A stretch of 64,000 nucleotides of DNA from HRBIN12 sp964447335 (GCA_964447335.1 CAYUSA010000008.1:5643-69642), one strand, 5' to 3'; shown: positions 1-9,733, numbered from the stretch's first letter. The notes: generated from the letters alone by a model not told the origin. Program-made: numbers and translations.

Positions 1-912
1 GAGCAGTTCGGGACGCACGTCCTGACATGGCTCGAAGGCACGATCGCAGCGCGGCAGGAACGGGCAGCCGACGAGAGGCTGGTCCAGACGCGGCGGCGCT
101 CCCGGGATCGACACGATGTCCTCCTTGCCCTCGAGATCGGGGATCGCCGCGAACAGGAGGCGCGTGTAGGGGTGTCCCGGGTCGTGGTACAGCGCGTCCA
201 TCGAGGCCGCCTCGACGATCTCCCCCGCGTACATGACCGCCGCACGCCCGCAGATCTCCGCCACGATCGGGAGGTCGTGGGTGACCAGCACCAGCGTGAG
301 GCCGAGGTCGTTCGAGAGGGCGACCAGCAGCTGGAGGATCTGCGCTTGCACCATCACGTCCAGGGCCGTCGTCGGCTCGTCGGCGAGGAGCACCTTCGGG
401 TTGCAGGCCAGGGCCATCGCGATCGCGGCGCGCTGCCGCATGCCTCCCGAGAACTCGTGCGGGAACCGGTCGGCGCGATCGGCCGAGATCCCGACCATCT
501 CGAGGAGCTCACCCGCCCGAGCCTTCGCCGCGTTCCCGGATGCGACGCCGTGCAGCTCCATCGGCTCCACGATCTGCGATCCGACCGTCTTCACGGGATT
601 CAGGGCGTTCATCGCGCCCTGGAAGATCATCGCGATGTCGGTCCAGCGGTGCGGTCGCATCGACGCCTCGCCGCCGGCGAGGATGTCGTCGCCCTCGAGC
701 AGGACCCGCCCCGAAACGGTCGCGCTCGGCGGCAGGAGGCCCATCATCGCCAGGATCGCGGTCGTCTTGCCGCAGCCCGACTCGCCGACGAGCCCGAACC
801 GCTCGCCCTTCGAGAGCGACAGCGTCGCGCCCTGGACCGCGTGGAGGGTCCCGCCGCCGGGCAGGTCGAACCAGACGTTGAGGTCGTCGAGCTGCAGGAT
901 CGGCTCGCTCAC
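1..912 (-). CDS. Peptide ABC transporter ATP-binding protein (OppD/DppD type), partial
   Basis: Cytoplasmic ATPase that powers a peptide/oligopeptide importer. The GTG start at 912 overlaps the stop of the upstream permease gene by four bases. The 304 visible residues show Walker A GESGCGKT (43-50), Q-loop Gln98, signature FSGGM (154-158), Walker B VLLADEP (174-180) and H-loop His212. A C-terminal oligopeptide-type tail carries CPFLPRC (283-289) and a further Cys296, the cysteine pattern usual in OppD/DppD C-terminal domains. The gene runs off the left edge, so only the last residues are missing. It is the last visible cistron of a four-gene minus-strand operon; a second ATPase (DppF/OppF) would be expected beyond the edge. 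Confidence 0.93.
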   Translation of the reverse strand, partial: MSEPILQLDDLNVWFDLPGGGTLHAVQGATLSLSKGERFGLVGESGCGKTTAILAMMGLLPPSATVSGRVLLEGDDILAGGEASMRPHRWTDIAMIFQGAMNALNPVKTVGSQIVEPMELHGVASGNAAKARAGELLEMVGISADRADRFPHEFSGGMRQRAAIAMALACNPKVLLADEPTTALDVMVQAQILQLLVALSNDLGLTLVLVTHDLPIVAEICGRAAVMYAGEIVEAASMDALYHDPGHPYTRLLFAAIPDLEGKEDIVSIPGAPPRLDQPLVGCPFLPRCDRAFEPCQDVRPELL

Positions 913-1856
913 GCGGGCTCCTCCGGCACGCGTCCGAGGCGGAACCCGCGCGCCGCGAGGTGCGCGACGCGCAGGCGCGGGTTCAGCGCGTCTTCGAGCG
1001 CCTGCCCCATGAGCGTGCACGACAGGATCACGAGGGCGACGGCGACGCCCGGTGGGACGATCGCCCACCACGCTCGGGCACTGATCGCGTTGCCCTTCAC
1101 CGCGAAGTCGATGATCCGACCCCACGAGATCCTCGCGGGGTCGCCGAGCCCCAGGAAGGCCAGCGCGGTCTCGGCGAAGATCGCGACGGCGATCGTCAGC
1201 ACGGTGTTGGCGACGAGCAGGGGCGCGACCTGCGGCAGGATGTGCCGGAACACGATCCGCGCGTTCCCGGCCCCGAGCGCCCGAGCACGCTTCACGTACA
1301 CGCGCTCGCGAACGCTCTTCACCTGCGCGCGGATGATCCTCGCGGTGCTGGTCCAGAGCAGCAGCCCGATTACGAGGATGATGTGGGAGAAGCTCGGACC
1401 CCAGATCGCGGCGATCACGATCATGAGGGGAACGTCGGGGATGACGAGGAAGTAGTCGGTGATCCGCATGAGAACGGTGTCCGTCCGTCCCCCGAAGTAT
1501 CCGGCGGTCACGCCCACCGTCCCGCCGATCAGGATCGCGACCACCGTGGCGGCGAACCCGACCATCAGCGAGACACGGGCGCCCCACATCATCAGCGTGA
1601 GCATGTCGATGCCTCCGTCGTCGAGGCCGAGCCAGTGCTCGGAGGACGGCGGCGCGTAGACGGGACCGACCTTCTCGTGCTGCCCGTACGGCGCGACGTA
1701 CGGCGCGACCACCGCGATCACGACGAGCGCGAGGAGCATCACGAGCCCGGCCACGGCCGACGGCCGGTCCCTGAGGATCTGCCACACGATGCTGCGAGGG
1801 CGCCGGACGGGTGCCTCGGCGGTGAGGTCCGGCTCGCTCCGTATCGCTCGGCTCAT
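909..1856 (-). CDS. Peptide ABC transporter permease (DppC/OppC type)
   Basis: Inner-membrane permease of 315 residues, the usual size for DppC. An N-terminal cytoplasmic stretch leads into a first membrane helix (about 28-52), then the extracytoplasmic OppC-type N domain and further helices. The EAA loop that contacts the ATPase is visible as the segment beginning VKRARALGAGNARIVFRHILP (about residues 189-209), ending in the typical GNARI/RHILP pattern. The ATG at 1854-1856 overlaps the stop of the preceding permease gene and its own stop overlaps the ATPase start, so the operon is translationally coupled. Substrate specificity cannot be read from the permease. Confidence 0.92.
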   Translation of the reverse strand: MSRAIRSEPDLTAEAPVRRPRSIVWQILRDRPSAVAGLVMLLALVVIAVVAPYVAPYGQHEKVGPVYAPPSSEHWLGLDDGGIDMLTLMMWGARVSLMVGFAATVVAILIGGTVGVTAGYFGGRTDTVLMRITDYFLVIPDVPLMIVIAAIWGPSFSHIILVIGLLLWTSTARIIRAQVKSVRERVYVKRARALGAGNARIVFRHILPQVAPLLVANTVLTIAVAIFAETALAFLGLGDPARISWGRIIDFAVKGNAISARAWWAIVPPGVAVALVILSCTLMGQALEDALNPRLRVAHLAARGFRLGRVPEEPA

Positions 1857-2812
1857 TCGGTGATCCTCGGGTCGAGCTTGAAGTACAGGAGGTCGGCGAC
1901 GTAGTTGCAGAACACGACCGAGAGCGTGAGCACGAGGAACGCGCCTTGGAGCATCGGGTAGTCGCGCGCGGTCACCGCGTCGTACACCGCCTGTCCGATC
2001 CCGCCCCAGGAGAACACGCGCTCGATCAGGATCGAGCCGGCCACGATGTAGCCGACCGACAGCGCCATCAACGTGCTGATCGGCAGCAGGGCGTTCCGGA
2101 GCGCGTGCCGGCGAACGATGGTCCGGTCGGGGAGGCCCTTCGCGCGCGCGGTGAGCACGTAGTCCTCACCGAGGGTCTCGAGCATCGCCGAGCGCGACAC
2201 GAGCGTGTACTGGCCGTAGAGCACGAGCCCGAGCGTGAGCGACGGCAGGATCACGTGCCTCAACCAGTCGGTGAATTGGGCCGCGAAGCCGCCCACGAGG
2301 AACGGATCCTGGCTCCCACCGGATGGTAAGTGCCCGGCCGCCAGGAAGAGCAGCATCATCCCGAGCCACTGCGTCGGCAGCGAGTAGAAGATCAGCGCCG
2401 TCGTGACGCTCGCGTAGTCGACGGCCGTTCGTCGCCGCCACGCCGCGACCACCCCGGTGACGGTCCCGAACACCATCGCGAAGACGGTACCGAGCGCCGC
2501 CATCGGGATCGTCTTCAGCAGAGCCGCCCGCAGCTTGTCGGACACCGGCCGGTAGTCCTGGAACGAGATCCCGAGGTTCCCGTGCGTGAGCTGCTCGAGG
2601 TAGACCACGTACTGCTGCCACTTCGACTTGTCCAGGCCGAAATCGCGGGTGAGCTGCTCCCGCGCCTGCGGTGTGATCCCCGGGGCCCTCGCCCAGTTCG
2701 CGACCGCGGTGCCGGGAGCCGCCCGGAAGATGATGAAGTTGATGGTGATCGCCACGAACACCGTCATCAGCGCGAAGACGGTGCGCTTGATGGCGTAGTC
2801 GAGGCCCCGCAT
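1853..2812 (-). CDS. Peptide ABC transporter permease (DppB/OppB type)
   Basis: Membrane permease of 319 residues, paired with the DppC-type subunit downstream. It begins with a membrane anchor (about 10-30) and has the DppB hallmark region around ANWARAPGITPQAREQL near residues 37-53. The binding-protein-dependent transport domain follows, with an EAA loop near ARAKGLPDRTIVRRHALRNA and a C-terminal run of helices. It starts 18 bp after the stop of the binding-protein gene and overlaps the DppC gene by four bases, so one transcript for the whole importer is likely. Confidence 0.92.
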   Translation of the reverse strand: MRGLDYAIKRTVFALMTVFVAITINFIIFRAAPGTAVANWARAPGITPQAREQLTRDFGLDKSKWQQYVVYLEQLTHGNLGISFQDYRPVSDKLRAALLKTIPMAALGTVFAMVFGTVTGVVAAWRRRTAVDYASVTTALIFYSLPTQWLGMMLLFLAAGHLPSGGSQDPFLVGGFAAQFTDWLRHVILPSLTLGLVLYGQYTLVSRSAMLETLGEDYVLTARAKGLPDRTIVRRHALRNALLPISTLMALSVGYIVAGSILIERVFSWGGIGQAVYDAVTARDYPMLQGAFLVLTLSVVFCNYVADLLYFKLDPRITE

Positions 2813-2830
2813 ACGGGTCCGGCTACCTCC

Positions 2831-4483
2831 TCAACCCACCCGGTGGACGTTCGCCCAGGTCGCCTTCGAGAGCTGGTTCCAGCTCCCCTGCGGGGACAGC
2901 ACGTAGCCGGCCCAGTCCTTGCTCCATGCCTCCACCACCTCGCGGTAGTCGAGCATGATGTACGGCTTGTCGTCGAACAGGATCTGCTGCATCTGCCAGA
3001 CGATCTCCCTGCGCTGATCCTCGTCCAGGGTCGTGCTCTGCTGGTCGTAGAGCGCGTCGTACTCCGGGTTCGTGTAGGCGGAGTCGCTCCAGCCGAACCA
3101 CTGGTCGGTGGTCATCGCGGCGAGCATGAAGTCGGGGTCGACGAGCGCGATCCAGTACCACATCGCGAGATCCCAGTTCTTGTAGTCGTCCTCGATCATC
3201 TCGTTCCAGACCGCCGTCGAGTCCTGCAGGCGCTCGTTCAGCTTGACCCCGACCTGCTCGAGGCTCGCCTGCACGATCTGGAACTCGCGCTCGATGCCCT
3301 CGACGTCGTTCGGCAGGAGCACCTCGTACTCCATCGGGTGGCCGTTCGCGATCCGGACGCCGTCGGGCCCCATGGCGTACCCGAGCTCGTCGAGCATCTG
3401 GTTCGCCAGGTCGGGATCGTAGGTCTCGGACTGGATGTCCGAGTTATGCCAGATGCCGGTCGAGGGCGGGATGATCGTCGTCGCCGGCTCGGCGTATCCG
3501 CCCCTGACCACGTCGACGATCTGCTGCTTGTCGATCGCATGGGCGAACGCCTCGCGCAACGTGGGGTCGAGCAGCTCGAGGTTGTTCGCCTTGTCGGGGT
3601 TCGAGTTGAAGATGAAGTCGTCCTCGGTGACGCCCGGCGTCGTGACGATCTCGATGCTCGGGTCCGCCTGTAGTGCTTCGATCGCGTTCGGCGGCACCGC
3701 GTGGATGGAGTCGATCTCCCCGTTCAACAGCGCCTGCACCATCGCGTCGGGGTTCGTGTAGAACTTCACGCCGTAGCCGTCGATGTGCGGCTTCGGCCCG
3801 TAGTAGTTGGGGTTCGCTTCGAACTTCGCGAAGTCGCGCTTCTGGTACTCGGTGAGGATGAACGGTCCACCGGACACGATCGGCGGCGCGTTGTCGAAGG
3901 CCTTCAGGTCCTTGCCGTCGTTGCCCTCGTGCTGCGACCAGATGTGCTCCGGGAGGATCGGGACGTGATTGAGGTTCCCGAGCACGTGCCCGACCGGCTG
4001 GTCGTACTGGAGCACCAGCGTGTTCGCGTCGGTGGCCTCGGCGCTGCCGATGTGCGCCACGTACGCGCCCGCGTTCCCCGTGGGCCCGTCCTGATACGTC
4101 ATGATCAGGTTGAACGTGTACGCCGCGTCCTCGGCGGTGAGCGGCTGGCCGTCGGACCACTTCGCGTTCGGCGCCGTGTGGAAGGTCCACGTCAGCCCGT
4201 CGTCCGACGTGTCCCAGCCGGTGGCGAAGTCTCCCGTGAACTCGAGGTTCTCGTCGTACTGCACGAGGTACGGGTAGATCGACTGGTAGGCGTTCACGGG
4301 AGCCTGGTTGAAGGACACGAACGGGTTGAGCGCGTCGATCGAGCCGGTGTCCCCGATCCGGAGCACGCCGCCCTCGACGATGCCGCCGCTCGGGGTCGCC
4401 TTCTCGCCGCCACCCCCGGTGCACGCCGCGGCGGTCAGCACCACCGCGGAAACGACGGCTCCGAGCCTGACCCACCTGCGCAT
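2831..4483 (-). CDS. Peptide-binding lipoprotein, solute-binding protein family 5
   Basis: Extracytoplasmic receptor of the importer, 550 residues, typical of SBP family 5. I chose the ATG at 4483 because a strong ribosome site (GGAGGAGG) lies 6-7 bases upstream and the translation opens with a lipoprotein signal: two arginines, a hydrophobic stretch and a lipobox ending AAAC at Cys21, followed by a Gly-rich linker. The family hallmarks are visible, including the LTWTFHTAPNAKWSDGQPLT segment and the later regions around YYGPKPHIDGY and LREAFAHAIDKQQIVDVV. An open frame continues upstream of the ATG without protein-like features and was not used. Ligand is probably a peptide, but nickel, sugar or other small solutes occur in the family. 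Confidence 0.93.
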   Translation of the reverse strand: MRRWVRLGAVVSAVVLTAAACTGGGGEKATPSGGIVEGGVLRIGDTGSIDALNPFVSFNQAPVNAYQSIYPYLVQYDENLEFTGDFATGWDTSDDGLTWTFHTAPNAKWSDGQPLTAEDAAYTFNLIMTYQDGPTGNAGAYVAHIGSAEATDANTLVLQYDQPVGHVLGNLNHVPILPEHIWSQHEGNDGKDLKAFDNAPPIVSGGPFILTEYQKRDFAKFEANPNYYGPKPHIDGYGVKFYTNPDAMVQALLNGEIDSIHAVPPNAIEALQADPSIEIVTTPGVTEDDFIFNSNPDKANNLELLDPTLREAFAHAIDKQQIVDVVRGGYAEPATTIIPPSTGIWHNSDIQSETYDPDLANQMLDELGYAMGPDGVRIANGHPMEYEVLLPNDVEGIEREFQIVQASLEQVGVKLNERLQDSTAVWNEMIEDDYKNWDLAMWYWIALVDPDFMLAAMTTDQWFGWSDSAYTNPEYDALYDQQSTTLDEDQRREIVWQMQQILFDDKPYIMLDYREVVEAWSKDWAGYVLSPQGSWNQLSKATWANVHRVG

Positions 4484-4866
4484 GTCGCCCTCCTCCTGGA
4501 CCGATCCCGCCGGGCGGCCCCTCGTCCGTCCCACGCACGCGGTTGCGCGCCCATGCGGACCTCGGCCACAGCACTCCACACGGTCTCCCGGGTCCGTTCC
4601 CAGCCAGCACACGACCGCTCCGCGGACGCTCTCATGCCCGCAAGAGCGCTCGGCAGGGCCGGTTGCCCTGGTGTGGCGGGGCTGAGTGGAGGGTGCGAGC
4701 ACGGCGGGCGCGCGAGGCTCGAATGCAGGTGGACCCCCCGGCCGACCCTTCCTCGTATCCCACGGATCCGCGAACTGCGGGCGGATCCGGGTCTTCGCGC
4801 CCCACAGGCCCGTCGACGACCCGGCGCCCCGCACCCGTCCCGCCGTGACGTATCCCCGATGCTGCG
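4484..4866. other. Gene-free intergenic stretch between divergent genes
   Basis: About 380 bases separate the binding-protein gene (minus) from the PAS protein (plus). Apart from the ribosome site of the binding-protein gene (4490-4497) and the -10 box of the PAS gene at its right end, I see no gene, tRNA or strong hairpin. The open frames crossing it have Arg/Pro/Gly-rich compositions expected of non-coding GC-rich DNA. Confidence 0.6.
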
Positions 4867-4872
4867 TACCAT
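4867..4872 (+). promoter_or_regulatory. -10 box TACCAT, probable leaderless promoter
   Basis: TACCAT ends seven bases before the ATG at 4880. Transcription starting at the usual distance would begin at the start codon, so the message would be leaderless. This decides the start at 4880 over the in-frame ATGs at 4859 and 4871. Confidence 0.55.
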
Positions 4873-4879
4873 GGGCACG

Positions 4880-7078
4880 ATGAAGACCGAGGACGGGGCG
4901 CGCATCCCGGCGCTCGAAGGCTGGAGCGACCAGCTCTACCGCAACCTCGTCGAGCGCGTGCCAGCGGTCGTCTACGTCGACTCGGACGAGCAGCGCCCCG
5001 AGACCCTCTTCATCAGCCCCCAGGTCGAGCAGCTCACGGGGCACGCGCCGGCGGAGTTCCTCTCCGAGCCCGAGCTCTGGTACCGACTCACGCATCCCGC
5101 CGACGTCGCGCGCATCGCCGACGCGTGGCGGGTGACCCGCGCCGAGGAGGGCGTGTTCGAGTGCGAGTACCGGCTCTTCCGCCCCGACGGATCGGTCGTT
5201 TGGATCCGCGACCACGCCCTGCCCGTGCGCGACGAGCAGGGACGGGTCGCCTTCTGGCAGGGCGTGCTCTACGACGTGACCCTCGCCAAGCGTGCCGAGC
5301 ACGAGCTCCGCGAGGCGCGCGAGAAGTACCAGGCGCTCGTCGAGAACCTGCCGGCCGTGGTCTACATGGTCGCCCCCGACGACGACCGCCGGACGATGTA
5401 CGTGAGCCCCCAGGTCGAGCGTGCCCTCGGCTACCCGCGCGAGGAGTGGCTCGGGCAGCCCGACATCTGGATGGAGCTCCTGCACCCCGACGACCGGGAG
5501 CGGACGCTCGAGGCCCACGACCGCCACAACCAGTCGGGCGAGCCGTGGAGCCGCGAGTACCGGCTCATCGCGGCCGACGGGCGCCCGGTGTGGTTCCGCG
5601 ACGTGGCCACGCTCGTGCGGGACGCGGAGGGCCGGCCCTTGCACTGGCAGGGCCTCCAGCTGGACATCACCGAGCGGAAGGCCGTCGAGGAGGAGCTGCG
5701 GCGAGCCCGCGACGAGCTGGAGCATCGCGTCGCCGAGCGCACGGCCGAGCTCGCCGAGGCGAACGAGCTCATGGCGCTCGAGATCGGCGAGCGCCGCCGG
5801 GCCGAGGCCGAGCTCACGGTGGCCGAGCAACGCTTCCGGCTCCTCGTCGAGCACATCCCCGCCGTCACCTACAGCTGGCACATGGGCGATCGGGCCGCGG
5901 CCCCCTACACGAGCCCCCGCATCGAGCAGCTCCTCGGCTACACCGTCGAGGAGTGGCACGAGGACCGCGACTTCTGGATGTCGCGCCTGCACCCGGACGA
6001 CCGCTCGGCCGTGATCGCGGCGATGCTCCGCTCCGAGACGACCGGCGAGCCCTTCAGCGCCGAGTACCGGTTCCTGCACAAGGACGGGCACATCGTGTGG
6101 GTCCAGGACGAGGCGATGCTCGTCTCGCGCGACCCCGACGGCCGGCCGCGCATGTTCCAGGGGTTCACGCTGGACATCACCGCACGCAAGGAAGCGGAGG
6201 CCAAGGCCGGGGAGTCCGAGCTTCGATACCGGGACCTCGCCGAGCAGGTGCCGGCCATCATCTATCTGATGGAGCAGCGCTCCGACGCTGCGGGGTACGC
6301 GATCACGTACGTGAGCCCGCACATCCGCACGCTCCTCGGCCGCGAGCCCGAGGAGTGGCGGACCGACGAGGACTGGCTCGCCTGCGTGCACCCGGACGAC
6401 CTCGAGCGGGTCGGGCGCGCGATCGCCGAGTTCGACGCGAGCGGGGAGCCGTGGAGCGTCGAGTACCGGCTGCTGCACCGCGACGGGCACCCGGTCTGGG
6501 TCCGCGACGACGGCCGGGTGCTCGAGCGGGACGCCGCCGGCCGGCCCCTGGTCCTGCAGGGGCTCGCCATCGACCTCACCGACCGTCACGCGGCCAGCCA
6601 GGACGCGCTCGAGGCCGAGGAGCGATACCGGGTCCTCGTCGAGCAGCTCCCCGCCATGGTCTACATCGAGAGTCCGTCCTCCGCCACCGGTCAGACGCAC
6701 TTCCGGTATCTGTCGCCCCAGACCGAGCGGATCCTCGGCTATCCGGTCTCCGAGCTCATGGCCGACCCCTCGCACTTCGAGCGGATGCTCCATCCCGACG
6801 ATCGCGAGCGCGTGCTCCGGGCCGACGCCCGCGCCGGCGAGACCGGAGAGCCCTTCGACGAGGAGTACCGCGTTATCGCGGCCGACGGGCGCGTCGTGTG
6901 GCTCCACAGCCGGGCCACGCTCGTGCGCGGGGAGAAGGGCAACCTCGGCTACTGGCACGGTGTCGCCCTGGACGTCACCGAGCGCCACCGCGCGCAGGAG
7001 CACCTCCTCGAGCTCGAGCAGCGGTACCAAGACCTCGCCGCTCGCACGTTCCGCACCCTCGGCCTCGAGGCGGACTAG
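4880..7078 (+). CDS. Multi-PAS protein without an output domain
   Basis: Cytoplasmic protein of 732 residues built from five consecutive PAS domains of the PAS_3 type. Each has the repeated LVE-x2-PAVVY entry, the SPQ/SPR-x-EQLLGY block, an HPDDR block, an EYRL segment and a closing DxT hallmark (LDITERK, LDITARK, IDLTDRH, LDVTERH). A heptad-like coiled coil (about 265-310) separates PAS2 and PAS3. The protein stops just after a sixth PAS entry begins (EQRYQDLAART), with no kinase, GGDEF, EAL, PP2C or DNA-binding domain. The start at 4880 is chosen from the -10 box seven bases upstream. Its stop shares CTAG with the stop of the convergent histidine kinase, whose PAS domains are closely similar. 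It may be a sensor subunit acting on that kinase, or a truncated former kinase; ligands are unknown. Confidence 0.85.
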   Translation: MKTEDGARIPALEGWSDQLYRNLVERVPAVVYVDSDEQRPETLFISPQVEQLTGHAPAEFLSEPELWYRLTHPADVARIADAWRVTRAEEGVFECEYRLFRPDGSVVWIRDHALPVRDEQGRVAFWQGVLYDVTLAKRAEHELREAREKYQALVENLPAVVYMVAPDDDRRTMYVSPQVERALGYPREEWLGQPDIWMELLHPDDRERTLEAHDRHNQSGEPWSREYRLIAADGRPVWFRDVATLVRDAEGRPLHWQGLQLDITERKAVEEELRRARDELEHRVAERTAELAEANELMALEIGERRRAEAELTVAEQRFRLLVEHIPAVTYSWHMGDRAAAPYTSPRIEQLLGYTVEEWHEDRDFWMSRLHPDDRSAVIAAMLRSETTGEPFSAEYRFLHKDGHIVWVQDEAMLVSRDPDGRPRMFQGFTLDITARKEAEAKAGESELRYRDLAEQVPAIIYLMEQRSDAAGYAITYVSPHIRTLLGREPEEWRTDEDWLACVHPDDLERVGRAIAEFDASGEPWSVEYRLLHRDGHPVWVRDDGRVLERDAAGRPLVLQGLAIDLTDRHAASQDALEAEERYRVLVEQLPAMVYIESPSSATGQTHFRYLSPQTERILGYPVSELMADPSHFERMLHPDDRERVLRADARAGETGEPFDEEYRVIAADGRVVWLHSRATLVRGEKGNLGYWHGVALDVTERHRAQEHLLELEQRYQDLAARTFRTLGLEAD

Positions 7079-9723
7079 CGCCTCGACGAGCCGGGCAGCC
7101 AGAACTCGACGTAGGTTCCCCCGCCGGGACGCGGTCCGAACTCGAGCCATCCGCCCATGAGAGCCGCCCGCTCCTGCATGCCGCGGAGCCCGAGGTGCCC
7201 GGGCTCGCTCGTCGTCCCCGGCGTGATCCCGGCGCCGTCGTCCTCGACGGTTACCACCATGCCGCCGTCGCGCTCCTCGAGCCGCACGATCACGTTGCTC
7301 GCCTTGGCGTGCTTACGCACGTTCGAGAGGGCTTCCTGCACGATCCGGAACGCGGCCGTGCGCGCCTCGATCGGCAGCTCCTTCTGCGTCCGGTCGTCGA
7401 TCTGTAGCTCGAAGCCCGTGGCCTCCTCGGCTCGTGTCGCGAGCTCGACGACCGCGGTACCCAGGCCGGACTCGAGCGACGGAGGAGACAGCTCGAACAG
7501 CAAACGCCGAAGCCGCTCGATCGCGCGCTGGACGCTCGTGCGGAGTCGCTCGACCCGCGCGAGGAGGTCGGGATCGCCGGTGTGCTCCGCGAACAGGTCG
7601 AGCTGCATCCCCACCGCGACCATCGCCTGGATCGGATCGTCGTGGATGTCCGACGCGATGCGGGCACGCTCCTCCTCCTGCGCCTCGACCAGGGTCGAGA
7701 GGAGCTCCTCGCGCTCGCGTTCGGCTCGGACGCGTTCGGTCACGTCGCGCGTTACGCCCAACACGAGCTGCACCTGGCCGTGCTCATCGAAGATCGGTTG
7801 TCCGCCCCAGGTCTCGAGTACCACCTGCCGGCCATCGCGGAGCGTCATCGTCACGCGCATCGGCGAGCCCCGCTCCCCTCCGGCCGCGACAGCCAGGTCC
7901 GAGCGCACGCTGTCCGCGTTCAGCGGGCCCAGTACCTCGACCACGTTGCGGCCCACCAGGTCTTCCGGCCGAAGCCCCAGCAGACGCTCGTGGGAGGGGG
8001 ACGCGAACACGATCGTTCCGTCGGGCTCGACGAGTGTGATGAGGTCGGACGAGTTCTCGACGACCAGGCGGTACCGCTCCTCGGCCTGGCGGAGCGCCTG
8101 CGCGGCCTCGTGTTGCTCGGTGACGTCCAGGGCGACACCCTGCCAGGACAAGGGCGCCCCCTGCTCGTCGAAGATCGGCGCGGCCCGTCCGTGCAGCCAG
8201 GCGACCGATCCGTCCGGCCGCGCCACCCGGAACACCGAATCGAACGCACCTTCTTCCGCCGAAGCTCGGCCGACCTCCCGCACGACGCGCTCGCGATCGC
8301 CGGGATGGACGAGGGTGGCGAAGCGCGCCGGATCGCCGAGCAGCTCCTCGGCCGGGTAGCCGAAGATCTGCTCGACCTGCGGGCTGAGGAACGTGAAGTA
8401 CATGTCCGAGGGTGCCCCACCGCGAACGAGCGCGAAGGAGACGGCCGGCAGCTGCTCGACGAGCGTCCGGTAGCGCTCCTCGGCCTCGCGGAGTGCACCC
8501 TCGGCGCTCTTCTGGGGTGTCACGTCGAGCGCGACACCGTGCCAGAACCTGGGCGCGCCGTTCTCGTCCCGAACGAGCGACGCGAGGCTGTGCATCCACA
8601 CGGTCCGACCGTCCCGTGCGATGAGCCGGTAGACGGAGTCGAACGGCTCGCCGGTCGCCTCGGCGTGCGCGTTCTCCGCGACCACCCGCTCCAGGTCGTC
8701 GGGGTGAACGAGCCGGAGGTAGCCGTCGGGCGGAGCGTTGGTCTCGGCCGCCGTATACCCGAGGATCGACTCCACCTGCGGGCTGAGGTACACGAAGTCC
8801 GTCTTCCGCGCGTCGCTGCTGGGCAGCTCGATGTACGTGATCGCCGGCAGCGCCTCGACGAGCGAGCGGTACAGGCTCTCGGCCTCCCGGAGCGCCTCAT
8901 CCGCACGGCGGCGCTCCGAGACGTCCCTCGCGAGGAAGGACACCGTCGCCGCGCTACCCGCGATCGGCTCGATCCTCGCGAGCCGGCCGAGGAACCAGCG
9001 GCGCGCGCCGCCCACCTCCAGCTCGTACTCGAGGGTCTCCGGACGACCGGTCTCGGCGACCCGCGTGACGGCCTCCTCGAACGGCCGGCCCGTCTCCGGC
9101 CCGAGGATCTCGACGATCCGTCGGCCCACCAGCTCCGAGGCCGGGGCGGCGAGCAGCTCCTCGTTCCCGGTCCACACGTTCAGGTACGTGCCGTCCGAGG
9201 CGAACTCGAACACGATCTCGTCGATCGAGCCCACGAGCGCGCGCATGCGCGCCTCGCGTTCCCGGATCTCGCGCTCGGCGCGGACCTGCTCGGTCACGTC
9301 CGTGGCGACGACCGGCCGTGCGGGCCGGCCGCGGAACGTCATCTGGCTGGAGACGACGTCCACGTCGATCAGGGACCCGTCCTTGCGACGGTGACGCCAC
9401 ACCCCCGCGCGATAGCCGATCGGATGCGGAGCGCGGATCGTGTCGAGCAGCGCCGGTACGTCCTCGGCGGGCCGGATGTCGGCGATCGTGAGGGCGAGGA
9501 ACTCCTCGGACGTGTAGCCGTAGTGCCGCAGCGCCTCGTCGTTCGCGGCAAGGATCCGAAGGGACTCCTGGTCGTATGCGAAGACCGGCACCGGGAACGC
9601 GTCCAGGATCGGCCCGAACGTCTCGCCGCCCGCGAGAGGGTCACCTTCCGATCGGTCCGTCACGTCCCGAACTTCTCCTCCTGAGGCCGGCTCCACGGTA
9701 GTGCGTGGGTCCAACCCGGACAA
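7075..9723 (-). CDS. PAS-rich sensor histidine kinase, HisKA_3 (NarX/DegS) type
   Basis: Soluble sensor kinase of 882 residues with no membrane segment. Five PAS domains run from about residue 30 to 660; two of them (about 290-530) closely resemble those of the convergent PAS-only protein. Each is followed by a short linker helix such as DVTEQ or DVSERRRADEALREAE. The dimerization/phosphoacceptor helix has EEERARIASDIHDDPIQAM with His694. The HATPase_c domain has the N box EALSNVRKHAKA (Asn801) and G1 box DDGAG (828-832). Such kinases usually phosphorylate NarL/LuxR-type regulators; none lies next to it here. It starts 10 bp after serS on the same strand and may be cotranscribed. Signals sensed are unknown. 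Confidence 0.92.
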   Translation of the reverse strand: MSGLDPRTTVEPASGGEVRDVTDRSEGDPLAGGETFGPILDAFPVPVFAYDQESLRILAANDEALRHYGYTSEEFLALTIADIRPAEDVPALLDTIRAPHPIGYRAGVWRHRRKDGSLIDVDVVSSQMTFRGRPARPVVATDVTEQVRAEREIREREARMRALVGSIDEIVFEFASDGTYLNVWTGNEELLAAPASELVGRRIVEILGPETGRPFEEAVTRVAETGRPETLEYELEVGGARRWFLGRLARIEPIAGSAATVSFLARDVSERRRADEALREAESLYRSLVEALPAITYIELPSSDARKTDFVYLSPQVESILGYTAAETNAPPDGYLRLVHPDDLERVVAENAHAEATGEPFDSVYRLIARDGRTVWMHSLASLVRDENGAPRFWHGVALDVTPQKSAEGALREAEERYRTLVEQLPAVSFALVRGGAPSDMYFTFLSPQVEQIFGYPAEELLGDPARFATLVHPGDRERVVREVGRASAEEGAFDSVFRVARPDGSVAWLHGRAAPIFDEQGAPLSWQGVALDVTEQHEAAQALRQAEERYRLVVENSSDLITLVEPDGTIVFASPSHERLLGLRPEDLVGRNVVEVLGPLNADSVRSDLAVAAGGERGSPMRVTMTLRDGRQVVLETWGGQPIFDEHGQVQLVLGVTRDVTERVRAEREREELLSTLVEAQEEERARIASDIHDDPIQAMVAVGMQLDLFAEHTGDPDLLARVERLRTSVQRAIERLRRLLFELSPPSLESGLGTAVVELATRAEEATGFELQIDDRTQKELPIEARTAAFRIVQEALSNVRKHAKASNVIVRLEERDGGMVVTVEDDGAGITPGTTSEPGHLGLRGMQERAALMGGWLEFGPRPGGGTYVEFWLPGSSRR

Positions 9724-9733
9724 CCGAGCGGGC

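Noticed and set aside
4484..7150. Very long minus-strand open frame continuing upstream of the binding-protein start and opposite the PAS gene
   Set aside because: The lipoprotein signal and ribosome site fix the start at 4483; the extension is Ala/Val/Leu/Gly-rich antisense sequence of the PAS gene, a common artefact in GC-rich DNA.
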